This document shows, piece after piece, positions 42,937 to 53,890 of a stretch of 64,000 nt of DNA (position 1 is its first letter; each line of letters opens with the position of its first letter). This DNA is from Eggerthellaceae bacterium UBA3686 (GTDB lineage: Bacteria; Actinomycetota; Coriobacteriia; Coriobacteriales; Eggerthellaceae): NCBI GenBank assembly GCA_002371495.1, contig DFIX01000025.1:72749-136748 (forward strand), given 5' to 3'. Under the pieces are notes generated by a model that saw only the letters and a program-made list of their open reading frames with translations, had not been told where the DNA came from and ran no database searches. The translations under genes and the position numbers were made by a program.

Positions 42937-43641
42937 TTATTTCTTGGGGACGTCGATTTTCCAATCGAGAATCGGCCAGTTTCGCCTCTTGGCAATCTTG
43001 GTCATGCCTGTGTTCGGCGACACGGCAAAAGGATGCTTGGCGGCGGCGAGCAGGGCCTCGTCGGAATGATGGTCGCCGTAGGCGTACTCGAGCACCCACT
43101 TGCCCTCGCCGAATTTGCCATCGCACCAGTGTTTCAGCGCGACGAGCTTCTCTTCGCCCTCGATGGGCTTGCCGTCGACCTCGCGCGTGTAGGTGCCATC
43201 TTCAGCGACCTTCATACGTGTCGAAATCTGATGTTGGAAGGGATGCGTCTCCATTGCGCGCAGGACGATCGGCTCGAACGATGCAGACACGACGATGACC
43301 TCGCAACCCTCTTCCGCCGCCTTGCGCATAGCCTCGTCGGCCTTGGGCCTGAACCGCTTGGCAATGTACTTGTCGTAGAACTCCGTGAGGTAACGGTCGA
43401 CCTCAACCTTGGGCTTGCCCTCGAACGCCTTGAACACTTGGCCGCGCACCCAAGCCTCGTTCTGCGGAAGCTTCCATTTGTACGCAATGCCCCAAAAGCC
43501 GATCTTAAGCGAAGTGATTGGCGAGATCTTGAACTCGAAGATTAGCCTGTTGACAAGCCAAGACGGTGATGAACCCTCGATGCTCGTATCGTCGAAGTCG
43601 AATACCGCGACTTTCGTTATGTCTGCTGCCTGCTCCTGCAT
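42937..43641 (-). CDS. HAD-superfamily (subfamily IB, SerB-like) phosphatase
   Basis: 234 residues. Motif I is FDFDDTSIEG (nucleophile Asp and general acid Asp), motif II VVSASFEPIV, and motifs III/IV KLVALKHW and YAYGDHHSDEALL. This is the pattern of HAD-IB hydrolases such as phosphoserine phosphatase and 1-acylglycerol-3-phosphate-linked phosphatases. Substrate cannot be told. No Shine-Dalgarno is visible before ATG 43641. Confidence 0.88.
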   Translation of the reverse strand: MQEQAADITKVAVFDFDDTSIEGSSPSWLVNRLIFEFKISPITSLKIGFWGIAYKWKLPQNEAWVRGQVFKAFEGKPKVEVDRYLTEFYDKYIAKRFRPKADEAMRKAAEEGCEVIVVSASFEPIVLRAMETHPFQHQISTRMKVAEDGTYTREVDGKPIEGEEKLVALKHWCDGKFGEGKWVLEYAYGDHHSDEALLAAAKHPFAVSPNTGMTKIAKRRNWPILDWKIDVPKK

Positions 43642-43691
43642 AGTGGCGATATTTTACCAGATATGTATACTTTGCCCTAATCGCACTCCAT

Positions 43692-43717
43692 GTGCAAAAG
43701 GGATACTCCCCTATTTG
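43692..43717. repeat. Short palindrome, left flank of a double PE-A unit
   Basis: TGCAAAAGGGATACTCCCCTATTTGG, imperfect (AAAGGG/CCCCTATTT). The related palindrome at 44052-44086 flanks the other end; PE-A copies G and H lie between. Confidence 0.5.
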
Positions 43718-43749
43718 GTATCAAGCTCGCAAGATCGAGCCGATCGTCC

Positions 43750-43858
43750 GCGAAAGCGCAGGTGGGGACGTGCATCGGCTTGGCTTCGCTAACATTAGAC
43801 TGTTTTAAAAGTCAGTGCTGCAGAATCGCCGATGTCACGTCCCCACCTGCGCTTTCGC
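43750..43858. repeat. PE-A, copy G (inverted core)
   Basis: Perfect arms GCGAAAGCGCAGGTGGGGAC and GTCCCCACCTGCGCTTTCGC. The core is close to copy B. It is followed 77 bases later by copy H in the opposite orientation. Confidence 0.88.
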
Positions 43859-43935
43859 TACGTTGACAGCTAAAAGGATCCGACTCATTTTGCCAACCTG
43901 GCCTACACCGTTGCCTACCCCTGCGCAAAACGGAA

Positions 43936-44045
43936 GCGAAAGGCCTGGTGGCGGCATGCGTGAGCGATTCTGCAGCCACTGTTCCTGTAAATACACATAG
44001 GTTAGGCGAAGCCAAGCGAACGCGTGCCGCCACCAGGCCTTTCGC
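43936..44045. repeat. PE-A, copy H
   Basis: Perfect arms GCGAAAGGCCTGGTGGCGGC and GCCGCCACCAGGCCTTTCGC. The core and upstream flank are nearly identical to copy F. G and H together fill 43642-44114; no gene was seen there. Confidence 0.88.
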
Positions 44046-44051
44046 GGCACG

Positions 44052-44086
44052 ATGCGTAAATAGGGGTGTATCCCCTTTTTACGCAT
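44052..44086. terminator. Short palindrome after the acyltransferase-SGNH gene
   Basis: ATGCGTAAATAGGGG, TGTAT, CCCCTTTTTACGCAT, 29 bases after the gene stop on the minus strand. Confidence 0.5.
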
Positions 44087-44114
44087 ACGGGCAGCTATAG
44101 GCTACCCCAAATGG

Positions 44115-46943
44115 TTAGCGGATGGTGGCCTTTATGGCGTCGTGGATGAAGCCGATGTAGGCTTTGGCGCCGACTTCGTTGAGGTGGATGCCGTCTTCGT
44201 AGAAGTACTCGTCGTGCCCGGCGGAAAGGTTGTACCAATCCACCATGGCGACCACCTTCTCGTACCGATTCGTGGCATCGGCAATCGCCTGGTTGGTCTG
44301 GGCCTCCCAATCACGCGGGCAGCGAATGTTCACGAGAATAACCTTCTTGTCGTCGGGAACGACCGAGAGCATCGCGTCGATCTGCTCGGGAACCACGGCA
44401 TTGTTCGTGCCCAGGCAGAACACCACGTATTCGCCTACCTGATTGGTCGCGGCGTAGTAATCGTAGGGGCTTTCCCAAATATTGCGGTTGACCAACGCGT
44501 CGCTGTGCCCATTGGGAAACACCTTGTAGAACTCGTTCTCGCAGCCGGCTGCCACGCTGTCGCCGATGAGCAGCGGCTCGTAGATCATGCCGCCCGCATC
44601 GTTGAGGTGCACTTCGCCAAAGATCTGGTCGTAAGCGTCTTGCAGGCGCTGGAGCTCGGCCTCTTTTTGAGTCTCGTCGACATGCGAAACGATGTATTCG
44701 CTGAGCTCGCCGACAACGCCGCGATTGGCCTCCTCGGCCTGGGCACGCTGCTCGTCGGTAAGGTTTTGCGCCTGGGCCTGCACGAGCGCAAGCGTGCTCT
44801 CTGCGATGCCGGGTGCTTCTGGGGCGGCTTCTTCGGGGGATGCTGCTTGCTGCGAAGCGCCGGACGATGCGTCGGCACCGCCTGCAGACGAACCCTCTGC
44901 GCTCGGGGCATCCGAAGCCGAGGCGGAAGAGGAGAACGCCTCCTGACCATCGGAGGCAGCATCCGGCGAAAGAGCTCCTTCGCTCGATACGGAAGCGTCG
45001 CTGGCGTCAGAGGAGGCGCTAGCCGAGGGCTGGGCGGCGGCACTGCTCTCGAGCGCAACGGGAGTACCACCCGCGATTAGCTGCTCGACAATCTGCTTGG
45101 CCGTTGCGTGCTGCTGCTCTGCCCGCTGCCGCACGTCGGCCAGAGCTTTGTCTGACCGAGCCCTTGCGGCAGAGACGAGAGTCGGCAAAACGGGCTCGGA
45201 AGGTACCTGCCCCACTGTGCCCGATTCGAAAGAAGCCGCTGGAACGCCCGATGCCGAAATGCCGCTTGCACCCAGAGATGCAGACGAAGCGCCCGAAGAG
45301 CTCTCGGCGGCTGCGACCGACGTAGCGGAAGCGGCATTAGATGACGAGCTCAACGTGCCCGCCGAGTCCGAAGCAACCGACGCAGACCCCGTTGATGAGC
45401 CATCGCTCACCAATGCCGAAAGGCCCGCTGAAGAGGCAGCAGACGACGAGGTGGAGCTGCCGCTCGCCGACGCCGAAGCCGCGACACCCGAGCTCTGGGC
45501 CACAGCAGACGCACTCGCATCCGATACTGCACCCGCAAATACTTCAGATGAAACCGCCGATGCACTGGTGCCAGACTGTTCAGGCCTCAGACTTACGTCT
45601 GAAGGATGGTTTGGCAAAGAGGCCGTGCTCGACGGCACCGCAGCCACGGCGATGCCCGCGCCGCACGCCAAGGCCGCGCAGATGCCGACCGTTGCAATCG
45701 TCTGAACGCGCTTGGCCTTCGGCCGCGCAGCCGCAGCGGGCGCACCCGCCCCTTTCGCACGGCGGTTGGCCCACCAAAAGCCCAACGCACCCGAGCGGAT
45801 GGGCGTCTCGACGAAGCGGTACGACAAATCCGAAACGGCGATGATGATGACCAGCTGCGAGAGGCGCACCCACCAGGGCACCTCGACGGTCGATGCAACG
45901 TTGGTGGTGGCTAGAATTATCGGGTAATGCCACAGATACATACCGTAGCTGCGCTTGCCGATCCAGACCAAGGGCTCAAGCTGCAGAAAGCGCGCCACCC
46001 ACGTATTGGGCACGACGAGCACCGCGATTAAAACCGCAGTCAGCACCGACACCAAGGCGATGCCGCCCAGGTAAGGGAACGACGTATAGCTGTTCGTCAG
46101 CACGATGATGACCACAAGACCTGCAAGCGCGGCCACGCCGACCAGGTTGAACGCCAAGCGCTTTCCTGCCGTCCGACTCTGAACGCGCCGGTGGCCGAAT
46201 ATCGTCGAGGGCCACACGAGAGCCAAGAACGCGCCGATAAGCAGGCTCGAAGCGCGAGTATCGGTTCCGTAGTACACGCGGCTGGGATCGGCGGTGGGGC
46301 TGTACAGGAACGCCATCTCGCCAATCGAAGCAACCGCCAGAACGGCGACCACGCCTGCGATGGCGCGCTTGGGCAACTTGCTCTTCAACAGGACCAATAT
46401 CAGTATTGGCCACACGATGTAGAACTGCTCCTCGATGGAAAGACTCCAGTAATGGGTCAGCGGTGACGGGGCGCCCGCGGCCTCAAAATACGAGATGTCG
46501 CGGAAGATCTGCCACCAGTTGTTGACGAAGAACAGCGATGGAACCAGGTCTGCCCGCGCCTTGTCGAACAGGGTATGGTTCGCCAGCGCGCACAGCACGA
46601 GCGTTCCTGCCAAGGCCAACAGGACGGCCGGTATGATGCGTCGCACGCGCCGCATCCAGAATTTCGGCAACGAGATGGAGCCCGTGCTATCGTATTCCGC
46701 TACGAGCAGGCCGTTGATCAGGTAGCCAGAGATGACGAAGAAAACCGTGACGCCCATCAACCCGCCGGGCGCCCAGTTGAGCCCCATGTGATAGAAGATG
46801 ACGGCCAGAACGGCAAACGTGCGCAGCCCGTCGAGCGCGGCTACGTAACGCGACCCCCGCCTCCGGTGCTCCGAAGGACGCAATACACGATTTGCTTTAT
46901 GCTGTGCCATCTGAACTGGTTTACTGCCATTCGGTATCTGCAT
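44115..46943 (-). CDS. Acyltransferase-3 / SGNH bifunctional O-acetyltransferase (OafA type)
   Basis: 942 residues. The N-terminal 400 residues are an acyltransferase-3 membrane domain of about ten helices (LDGLRTFAVLAVIFYHMGLN, GVTVFFVISGYLINGLL). A last helix (about 415-440) precedes some 340 residues of Ser/Ala/Glu-rich extracellular linker. The C-terminal domain (about 785-942) is an SGNH esterase fold: block I GDSVAAG, block III CLGTNNAV, block V DGIHLNEVG with the catalytic Asp-His. Such enzymes O-acetylate peptidoglycan or surface glycans. The start ATG (46943) has no clear ribosome binding site; ATG 46910 is an alternative. Confidence 0.87.
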   Translation of the reverse strand: MQIPNGSKPVQMAQHKANRVLRPSEHRRRGSRYVAALDGLRTFAVLAVIFYHMGLNWAPGGLMGVTVFFVISGYLINGLLVAEYDSTGSISLPKFWMRRVRRIIPAVLLALAGTLVLCALANHTLFDKARADLVPSLFFVNNWWQIFRDISYFEAAGAPSPLTHYWSLSIEEQFYIVWPILILVLLKSKLPKRAIAGVVAVLAVASIGEMAFLYSPTADPSRVYYGTDTRASSLLIGAFLALVWPSTIFGHRRVQSRTAGKRLAFNLVGVAALAGLVVIIVLTNSYTSFPYLGGIALVSVLTAVLIAVLVVPNTWVARFLQLEPLVWIGKRSYGMYLWHYPIILATTNVASTVEVPWWVRLSQLVIIIAVSDLSYRFVETPIRSGALGFWWANRRAKGAGAPAAAARPKAKRVQTIATVGICAALACGAGIAVAAVPSSTASLPNHPSDVSLRPEQSGTSASAVSSEVFAGAVSDASASAVAQSSGVAASASASGSSTSSSAASSAGLSALVSDGSSTGSASVASDSAGTLSSSSNAASATSVAAAESSSGASSASLGASGISASGVPAASFESGTVGQVPSEPVLPTLVSAARARSDKALADVRQRAEQQHATAKQIVEQLIAGGTPVALESSAAAQPSASASSDASDASVSSEGALSPDAASDGQEAFSSSASASDAPSAEGSSAGGADASSGASQQAASPEEAAPEAPGIAESTLALVQAQAQNLTDEQRAQAEEANRGVVGELSEYIVSHVDETQKEAELQRLQDAYDQIFGEVHLNDAGGMIYEPLLIGDSVAAGCENEFYKVFPNGHSDALVNRNIWESPYDYYAATNQVGEYVVFCLGTNNAVVPEQIDAMLSVVPDDKKVILVNIRCPRDWEAQTNQAIADATNRYEKVVAMVDWYNLSAGHDEYFYEDGIHLNEVGAKAYIGFIHDAIKATIR

Positions 46944-47079
46944 GGTTCGGCCATGGGAGCCTCGCCTGTTTCACAATTTCACAAGTAAGAAATAATAACT
47001 CATTACAAGTTGGAAGTTCTGAACGTGCGCGGGTTTAACATGGCTTCGTAATGGTACCCACATTTTTAAGGGGGTTCTC

Positions 47080-47955
47080 ATGACGTTTCGATTGGGATTG
47101 GCGCAGTGCCGGCATCCGCAAGACGGGAACGTGGCGGCAATGGTAGACGAATGGGCGGCGCGCGCGAAGGCGGCCGGAGTCGACTTGCTGGTGTTCCCGG
47201 AATCGCTCATGACGCCCTTCGAGCTTGACGACACAGCATTCGGCAAGGCCGCCCAACCGCTTGACGGCCCGTTCGCAACCGCCATCGACGATGTCGCGCG
47301 GAAACACGGGCTGTGGATGGTCTACACCATGAACGAAAGCGGCGCCAGCCCTTCCCTTCCAGACGATTCGGGTATGCGGGGCGAAAGCGACGACAACGAT
47401 GACGTTGGCAAGCGTATGCGCCCGTTCAACACCGCCATCATCGTAGACGACAAAGGGCGCAAGCAGGCGGCGTACCGCAAGGTTCACCTGTTCGACACCG
47501 ACTTCGTGCTGGAGTCCGACAAGGTCGCGCCCGGCAGCGCCCTCTTGCAGCCCATACGCGCCCCGTTTGGGATCATTGGCATCGGCATCTGCTATGACCT
47601 GCGCTTCCCTGAACTTGCCCGCACAGCGGCCCTGGCCGGATGCGAGCTTTTGGTGTACACATCCGCCTGGGTCGACGGGCCGCTCAAAGTGCGGCAATGG
47701 AAAACGCTTCTTGCCGCCCGCGCCATCGAGAACGAAATGTTCGTGGCGGGACTCTCGCGCTGCGACCGGGCGTTCGGTAACGCGCGGCGCGACTACGCCG
47801 GCCACAGCTGCGTTTTCGACCCGCTCGGCCGCGAAATAGCCGCCGCGGCAGGCACAGACGAGGAGCTGGTCATAGCCGATATCGACCCCTCCGCCATCGG
47901 CACCGCCCGCGCCGCCATGCCCGTGCTCTCGCACCGTCGTCCCGACCTCTACTGA
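47080..47955 (+). CDS. Carbon-nitrogen hydrolase (nitrilase superfamily, Nit2/omega-amidase-like)
   Basis: 291 residues. The Glu-Lys-Cys triad is complete: Glu41 in LVFPESL, Lys135 in YRKVHLFD, Cys172 in GIGICYDLRFPEL. The C-CYDLRFPE block is typical of Nit2-like omega-amidases and other amide hydrolases. A Ser/Asp-rich insert (about 90-112) is unusual. Start ATG 47080 follows AAGGGGG. It converges on mfd, with two short palindromes in the gap. Confidence 0.9.
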   Translation: MTFRLGLAQCRHPQDGNVAAMVDEWAARAKAAGVDLLVFPESLMTPFELDDTAFGKAAQPLDGPFATAIDDVARKHGLWMVYTMNESGASPSLPDDSGMRGESDDNDDVGKRMRPFNTAIIVDDKGRKQAAYRKVHLFDTDFVLESDKVAPGSALLQPIRAPFGIIGIGICYDLRFPELARTAALAGCELLVYTSAWVDGPLKVRQWKTLLAARAIENEMFVAGLSRCDRAFGNARRDYAGHSCVFDPLGREIAAAAGTDEELVIADIDPSAIGTARAAMPVLSHRRPDLY

Positions 47956-47957
47956 TG

Positions 47958-47997
47958 AAAAATGTGTAAAAAGGGTCAGACCCCTTTTACACATTTT
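47958..47997. terminator. Palindrome after the nitrilase-family gene
   Basis: AAAATGTGTAAAAAGGG, TCAGA, CCCCTTTTACACATTTT, just after the stop at 47955. Stem T-tracts in both directions suggest bidirectional termination. Confidence 0.6.
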
Positions 47998-48035
47998 CGA
48001 ATGAATGCGCGGAGTCGAATCGTTCAGGCTACGCG

Positions 48036-48074
48036 AAATGTGTAAAAGGGGTCTGACCCTTTTTACACATTTTC
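48036..48074. terminator. Palindrome containing the mfd stop codon
   Basis: AAATGTGTAAAAGGGG, TCTGA, CCCTTTTTACACATTTT. The last codons of mfd (Glu-Asn-Val-stop) are written by this palindrome, so the repeat has shaped the protein end. Confidence 0.6.
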
Positions 48075-51000
48075 GAGGAAGGCGAGTATTGCCTGCATGA
48101 GTTCGGCGTCGTCTTTCGCGGCGAAATGCTTCAGCGGTAGGCGCAGCTTGCGCTTGTCGGGCGTCCAGGTCGCCTTCGAGCGGCGCAGCGATTTCATCGT
48201 CGCAGCAGGAATGTCGATCGGGTCGACCACGAGCTTGCCCGCCACGACCGAGATGAGGTCGATGTGGTGTTCGAAGGCGAAAGCCTTGATGCGCGCCTTC
48301 GTGAAGAGGTTTTCGGCCTCAGGAGGCATATCGGGGCGCTTGGCCACAAGCTCGTCATGAATCTGCTCGACGAGTTGCGGCGCCGATGCGCTCGCAATGC
48401 GACGGTACCACATGACGCGCTCGTCGGCATCGGGCACGTATTCCTCGGGAAGGAAGGTCGCGCCTGGCAGGTTGACCGTGATATCCGATAGCGCCGGCGG
48501 CAGCATGTCGGCTGCCTTCAGGTTGCCCTCGCGGGTGGCGTTGACGGCCGTGGCCAGCATCTGGGCGAACAAATCGAAGCCCACCGCGCTCATGTTGCCG
48601 TGCTGCTCGGCGCCGAGCATGCTGCCCGCACCGCGAATCTCAAGGTCGCGCAAGGCGATGCGCATGCCGCTGCCGAGATCCTGATGCTCGTTTAAGGCCG
48701 TCAGGCGCGCCAACGCCTCGTCGGTCAGCGGCACGTTGTCGGGGAACATGAAATAGGCGTAGGCCTGCGTGGCCGAGCGCCCCACGCGCCCCTTCAGCTG
48801 GTACATCTGCGCCAAGCCCAATCGCTGCGAATCCTCGATGATCAGCGTATTCGTGTGTGGGTTGTCGATGCCGCTCTCGATGATGGTCGTGGCAACCAAT
48901 ACATCAAGCTCGCCGGCGCTGAAGTCCTCCATCACATGCTCGAGCTCGTCTTTGCCCATCTGCCCGTGCGCGACGCCCACGCGCGCCTCGCCCGCAGCGT
49001 CCTGCACGCGCGCAACAGCCTCGTCGATCGAGCGAACGCGGTTGCTGACGTAATAGACCTGGCCTCCCCGCGCAAGCTCGCGTCTGATGGCGCCGCTGAC
49101 CACGTCGGGATCCCACTCGCCCACGTGCACCTCGACCGCACGGCGCTCGTCGGGCGGCGTCATGATCAGCGACATGTCACGTACGCCCGAAAGCGACATC
49201 TGCATCGTGCGCGGGATGGGCGTAGCCGACAGCGTCAGCACGTCGATGTATTCGCGCAGGTTCTTCATCTGCTCTTTGTGCCCTACGCCGAAACGCTGCT
49301 CCTCATCGATGATGACGAGCCCCAAGTCGTGCGGGTTGACGTCGCGCGAAAGCAGCCGATGCGTGCCCACGAGGATCTGCACCGAACCGTCCGCAAACCC
49401 CTCGAGAGCCGCCTTCTGCTGCGCAGGCGTGCGGAAACGGCTCAGCACCTCAACCGTCACGCCGAATGGCTCGCAGCGCTCGCGGAAATTCGTGTAGTGC
49501 TGCTGCGCTAGGATCGTCGTCGGGCACAGCACCATGACCTGCTTGTCGTCCTGCGTGGCCTTGAACGCCGCGCGAAGCGCCACTTCGGTCTTGCCGAACC
49601 CTACGTCGCCGCAGATTAGACGGTCCATCGGCTTGGGGGATTGCATGTCGGCCTTCACGTCGGCAATCGCTGCCAGCTGGTCTGAGGTCTCTTGGTAGGG
49701 GAAGGCATCTTCCATCTCGCGCTGCCAGGGCGTGTCGGGGCTGAAACGGAACCCCTGCACGGCAGCGCGCCGGGCATAGACGTCGACCAGGTCGAAGGCA
49801 AGCTTCTTGGTGGCTTTGCGGGCACGTGTCATCGCACGCGACCAATCCGACGTGTTCAGACGCGTAAGGCGCGGCTCGTTTCCCTCGGGGCCAACGTAGC
49901 GCGTCACGCGGTCGAGCTGTTCGACCGGAACGTAGAGCTTGTCGCCCTCGGCGTACTCGATGAGCAGGTAATCGCGGCGCGTTCCGTCGACTTCCTGCTG
50001 CACGAGCCCCGTGAAATGCCCGATGCCATGCGCTGCATGCACGACGTAATCGCCCGGCTTGTAGGGGAATGTGATCTCGGTTATGTCGATATGGCGCGTG
50101 GGTTTGCGCTGCGCGCCCTGCGTGTCGGACACGCTGATCATGGCAAGGCGAGCCTTGGGGATGATCATGCCGAGCGGGATCTCGACGTCGACCACGTTCA
50201 CGACGCCGCGCTTCAGCCTGCGCTTGCGAATCTCGGCTGAAATCGCCTCGTCCGACACGCGAAGGGCCGCTTCGCGTGCAAGGGCGTTTTCGGGATGCCG
50301 GAGCTCCTGCGGCTGCCGGTCGCCCTGCAGGGCTTTCTGAGGCTGCGAAGCGGTAAGGGCGGAGCGGGAGCGAGGACTGTCTGAGCCCGCGAAGCGGGCG
50401 AGTTCCGCAGCTGCTCCGCCCGTCCGCTGAGCGGGAGCCTCAGCTTGCCCTGCAGGGCGCCCGGCAGCCGCAGGAGCTCCGGCATCGCCGCAGATAGCTT
50501 CCCTGTCGATTTCTTCCATGACATCCAGTCGCTCGGCGATGGGCAAGCCCTGCTCGACGAACGCGAGCTTCATGTCTTGGCGCGCCCGGAAATTCGGCGC
50601 CGAGAAAACCACCGTGTAATCCTGTTCGACCAGCTGGCGCAAACGACCGAAGAGCTTGTCGGGATGCCCCGCCACTTCGACGCGCTTCACCGGCAGCTCA
50701 TCGTCAATCGAGCCGCCGACGCGCATGAGCGAAAGGTAGGTCGCCCGTTGGCCACGTCCGAAATTGAGCGCAGACGGGGCCGCGAACAGGCCTTCCAGCG
50801 AAATGTTGGAGCCATGCGCTGCGCCAGCAACCTCCTCGGAGGCATGTGCGGCATCGTCGAAGAGCGAGCGGGGCTCGATTAGGGTCGTCATCGTCTGTGC
50901 GCTCGCGTAATCGCCGAGCGTGACCGTCTTGTCGTATAGGTACGGCAGAAGCGCGTCGGCTCCGTCGAAATGCAGGCCCCCTTCCAACTGCTCGAGCAGC

Positions 51001-51800
51001 TCGCGCAGAGCCGGGTTCGTGCGCGCGGGGCGCTTGAGCGCCTCGGCAGCACGCGCCGCCATGGCAGGCGTGGCAATGTATTCGCGCACGGCGTAGATCT
51101 GCACCTCGTCGAGGGCCGAAATGCTCTGCCCCGTAGACGGCACGATACGCCGGATCTCGTCGAGCTCGTCGCCGAAGAAGTCGAGCCGCACCGGGTACGA
51201 TAGGTTGCCCGGAAACACGTCGAGCACGCCACCGCGCACGCAGAACGTTCCTGGCCCCTCGAGCTCGCCGGTGTTCTGGTAGCCGCGCTCCTCGAGCACG
51301 CGCGCGACGTCGTCGAATTCGGCCAGGTCGAACTCGTTGGCGCCGGGCATGTCCGCGAGCTCGCGGCCGACTATCAGCTGCAGCGGCACATGCACGCCCG
51401 CAGAAACCGGGGGCAGCATGCGCAAAAGCGCGCGGGCCGACGCGACCACGATGGCACGCTCGCCCCGTGCAAGCGCATCGGCCACCTGCAAGCGCCTGGC
51501 CACCTGCCGCGGGTCGGGCGCCTTGGAAGCCCAGGGCGCATCGGCGCGTTCGGGAAAATGCAACACGTGCTCATCGCCCACGTAGGCGGCAACATTGCGT
51601 GCGAACGTGCGCGCAGCGTCCTCACCCGCCACCATGACCAGCGTCGACTGCGGAGCATGCGCAAAGAGCGCAGCCACCATGAACGGTCGGGCCGAAGATG
51701 CCACGCCGAGCGTCGCATCTTCGCCCGCATCGAGCTTTCCCCAAAACGTTTCGAGCGCTCCGGAATGCTCGAGCGCATATGTAAGAGCATCAATAAGCAT
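48063..51800 (-). CDS. mfd: Transcription-repair coupling factor with an in-frame palindromic insert
   Basis: 1245 residues from ATG 51800 (MLIDALTYALEHSG). The N-terminal UvrB-like module, the CarD-like RNA polymerase-interacting domain (PGDYVVHAAHGIGHFTGL), and the RecG-like translocase (CGDVGFGKTEVALRAAF, IIDEEQRFGV) are all present, plus the C-terminal D7 domain. It removes stalled RNA polymerase and recruits UvrA. Residues about 438-502, in the D3 region, are an Ala/Pro/Arg/Gln-rich stretch encoded by a palindromic DNA element (50294-50486). No Shine-Dalgarno is obvious before the start; upstream codons seem non-coding. Confidence 0.95.
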   Translation of the reverse strand: MLIDALTYALEHSGALETFWGKLDAGEDATLGVASSARPFMVAALFAHAPQSTLVMVAGEDAARTFARNVAAYVGDEHVLHFPERADAPWASKAPDPRQVARRLQVADALARGERAIVVASARALLRMLPPVSAGVHVPLQLIVGRELADMPGANEFDLAEFDDVARVLEERGYQNTGELEGPGTFCVRGGVLDVFPGNLSYPVRLDFFGDELDEIRRIVPSTGQSISALDEVQIYAVREYIATPAMAARAAEALKRPARTNPALRELLEQLEGGLHFDGADALLPYLYDKTVTLGDYASAQTMTTLIEPRSLFDDAAHASEEVAGAAHGSNISLEGLFAAPSALNFGRGQRATYLSLMRVGGSIDDELPVKRVEVAGHPDKLFGRLRQLVEQDYTVVFSAPNFRARQDMKLAFVEQGLPIAERLDVMEEIDREAICGDAGAPAAAGRPAGQAEAPAQRTGGAAAELARFAGSDSPRSRSALTASQPQKALQGDRQPQELRHPENALAREAALRVSDEAISAEIRKRRLKRGVVNVVDVEIPLGMIIPKARLAMISVSDTQGAQRKPTRHIDITEITFPYKPGDYVVHAAHGIGHFTGLVQQEVDGTRRDYLLIEYAEGDKLYVPVEQLDRVTRYVGPEGNEPRLTRLNTSDWSRAMTRARKATKKLAFDLVDVYARRAAVQGFRFSPDTPWQREMEDAFPYQETSDQLAAIADVKADMQSPKPMDRLICGDVGFGKTEVALRAAFKATQDDKQVMVLCPTTILAQQHYTNFRERCEPFGVTVEVLSRFRTPAQQKAALEGFADGSVQILVGTHRLLSRDVNPHDLGLVIIDEEQRFGVGHKEQMKNLREYIDVLTLSATPIPRTMQMSLSGVRDMSLIMTPPDERRAVEVHVGEWDPDVVSGAIRRELARGGQVYYVSNRVRSIDEAVARVQDAAGEARVGVAHGQMGKDELEHVMEDFSAGELDVLVATTIIESGIDNPHTNTLIIEDSQRLGLAQMYQLKGRVGRSATQAYAYFMFPDNVPLTDEALARLTALNEHQDLGSGMRIALRDLEIRGAGSMLGAEQHGNMSAVGFDLFAQMLATAVNATREGNLKAADMLPPALSDITVNLPGATFLPEEYVPDADERVMWYRRIASASAPQLVEQIHDELVAKRPDMPPEAENLFTKARIKAFAFEHHIDLISVVAGKLVVDPIDIPAATMKSLRRSKATWTPDKRKLRLPLKHFAAKDDAELMQAILAFLENV
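50294..50486. repeat. 193-bp palindromic element inside mfd
   Basis: Perfect 26-bp inverted arms (50294-50319, GATGCCGGAGCTCCTGCGGC onward, and 50461-50486). Inside are paired CGCCCTGCAGGGC and TGAGGCT/AGCCTCA segments, and a nested GCGGAGC.. / GCTCCGC hairpin. The reading frame of mfd runs through it without stop. Confidence 0.85.
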
Positions 51801-51922
51801 GCGCACTAGTTTAAACGAAACAAGGGCAAAGCGTCCGCGGGGCCAGAAGACCCGAGCGAACACGAGAGGCGCACCCTACGGCAAATCACCCTTTGGGACT
51901 GCCCCCAATTAGCCATCCCCCC

Positions 51923-52003
51923 GCGTTTCCGCAGGCACCTTCTTCCAAATATTCCAATGTTAGGCGAAGCCAAGCGAATGCGCGCCCCTACCTGCGCATT
52001 CGC
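51923..52003. repeat. PE-A, copy I (shortened, degenerate)
   Basis: Left arm GCGTTTCCGCAGGCA and right arm TACCTGCGCATTCGC are only partly complementary. The GATTCTGCAGC part of the core is missing, but AATATTCCAATGTTAGGCGA and AGCCAAGCG remain, closest to copy A. Confidence 0.7.
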
Positions 52004-52057
52004 GGTGGGACGGATCGGAAGCTGGCAAAATGGGGCCTGACCCCAAACGGTTGTTTG

Positions 52058-53737
<1,680 letters not shown>

Positions 53738-53890
53738 GGTAACCTCGTTTCGCTTCGGATTGCCGCGTATTGCTTGCTCGGGAATATGAGATGCCATTGT
53801 ACCTAATGGGCGCAAAGCTAATGTGAAATAATGGAGCGAACAGTCTGTTGCGGCGCTTGGCGGCGCAGCTTTTTATAGGCGGAGGTGCTT

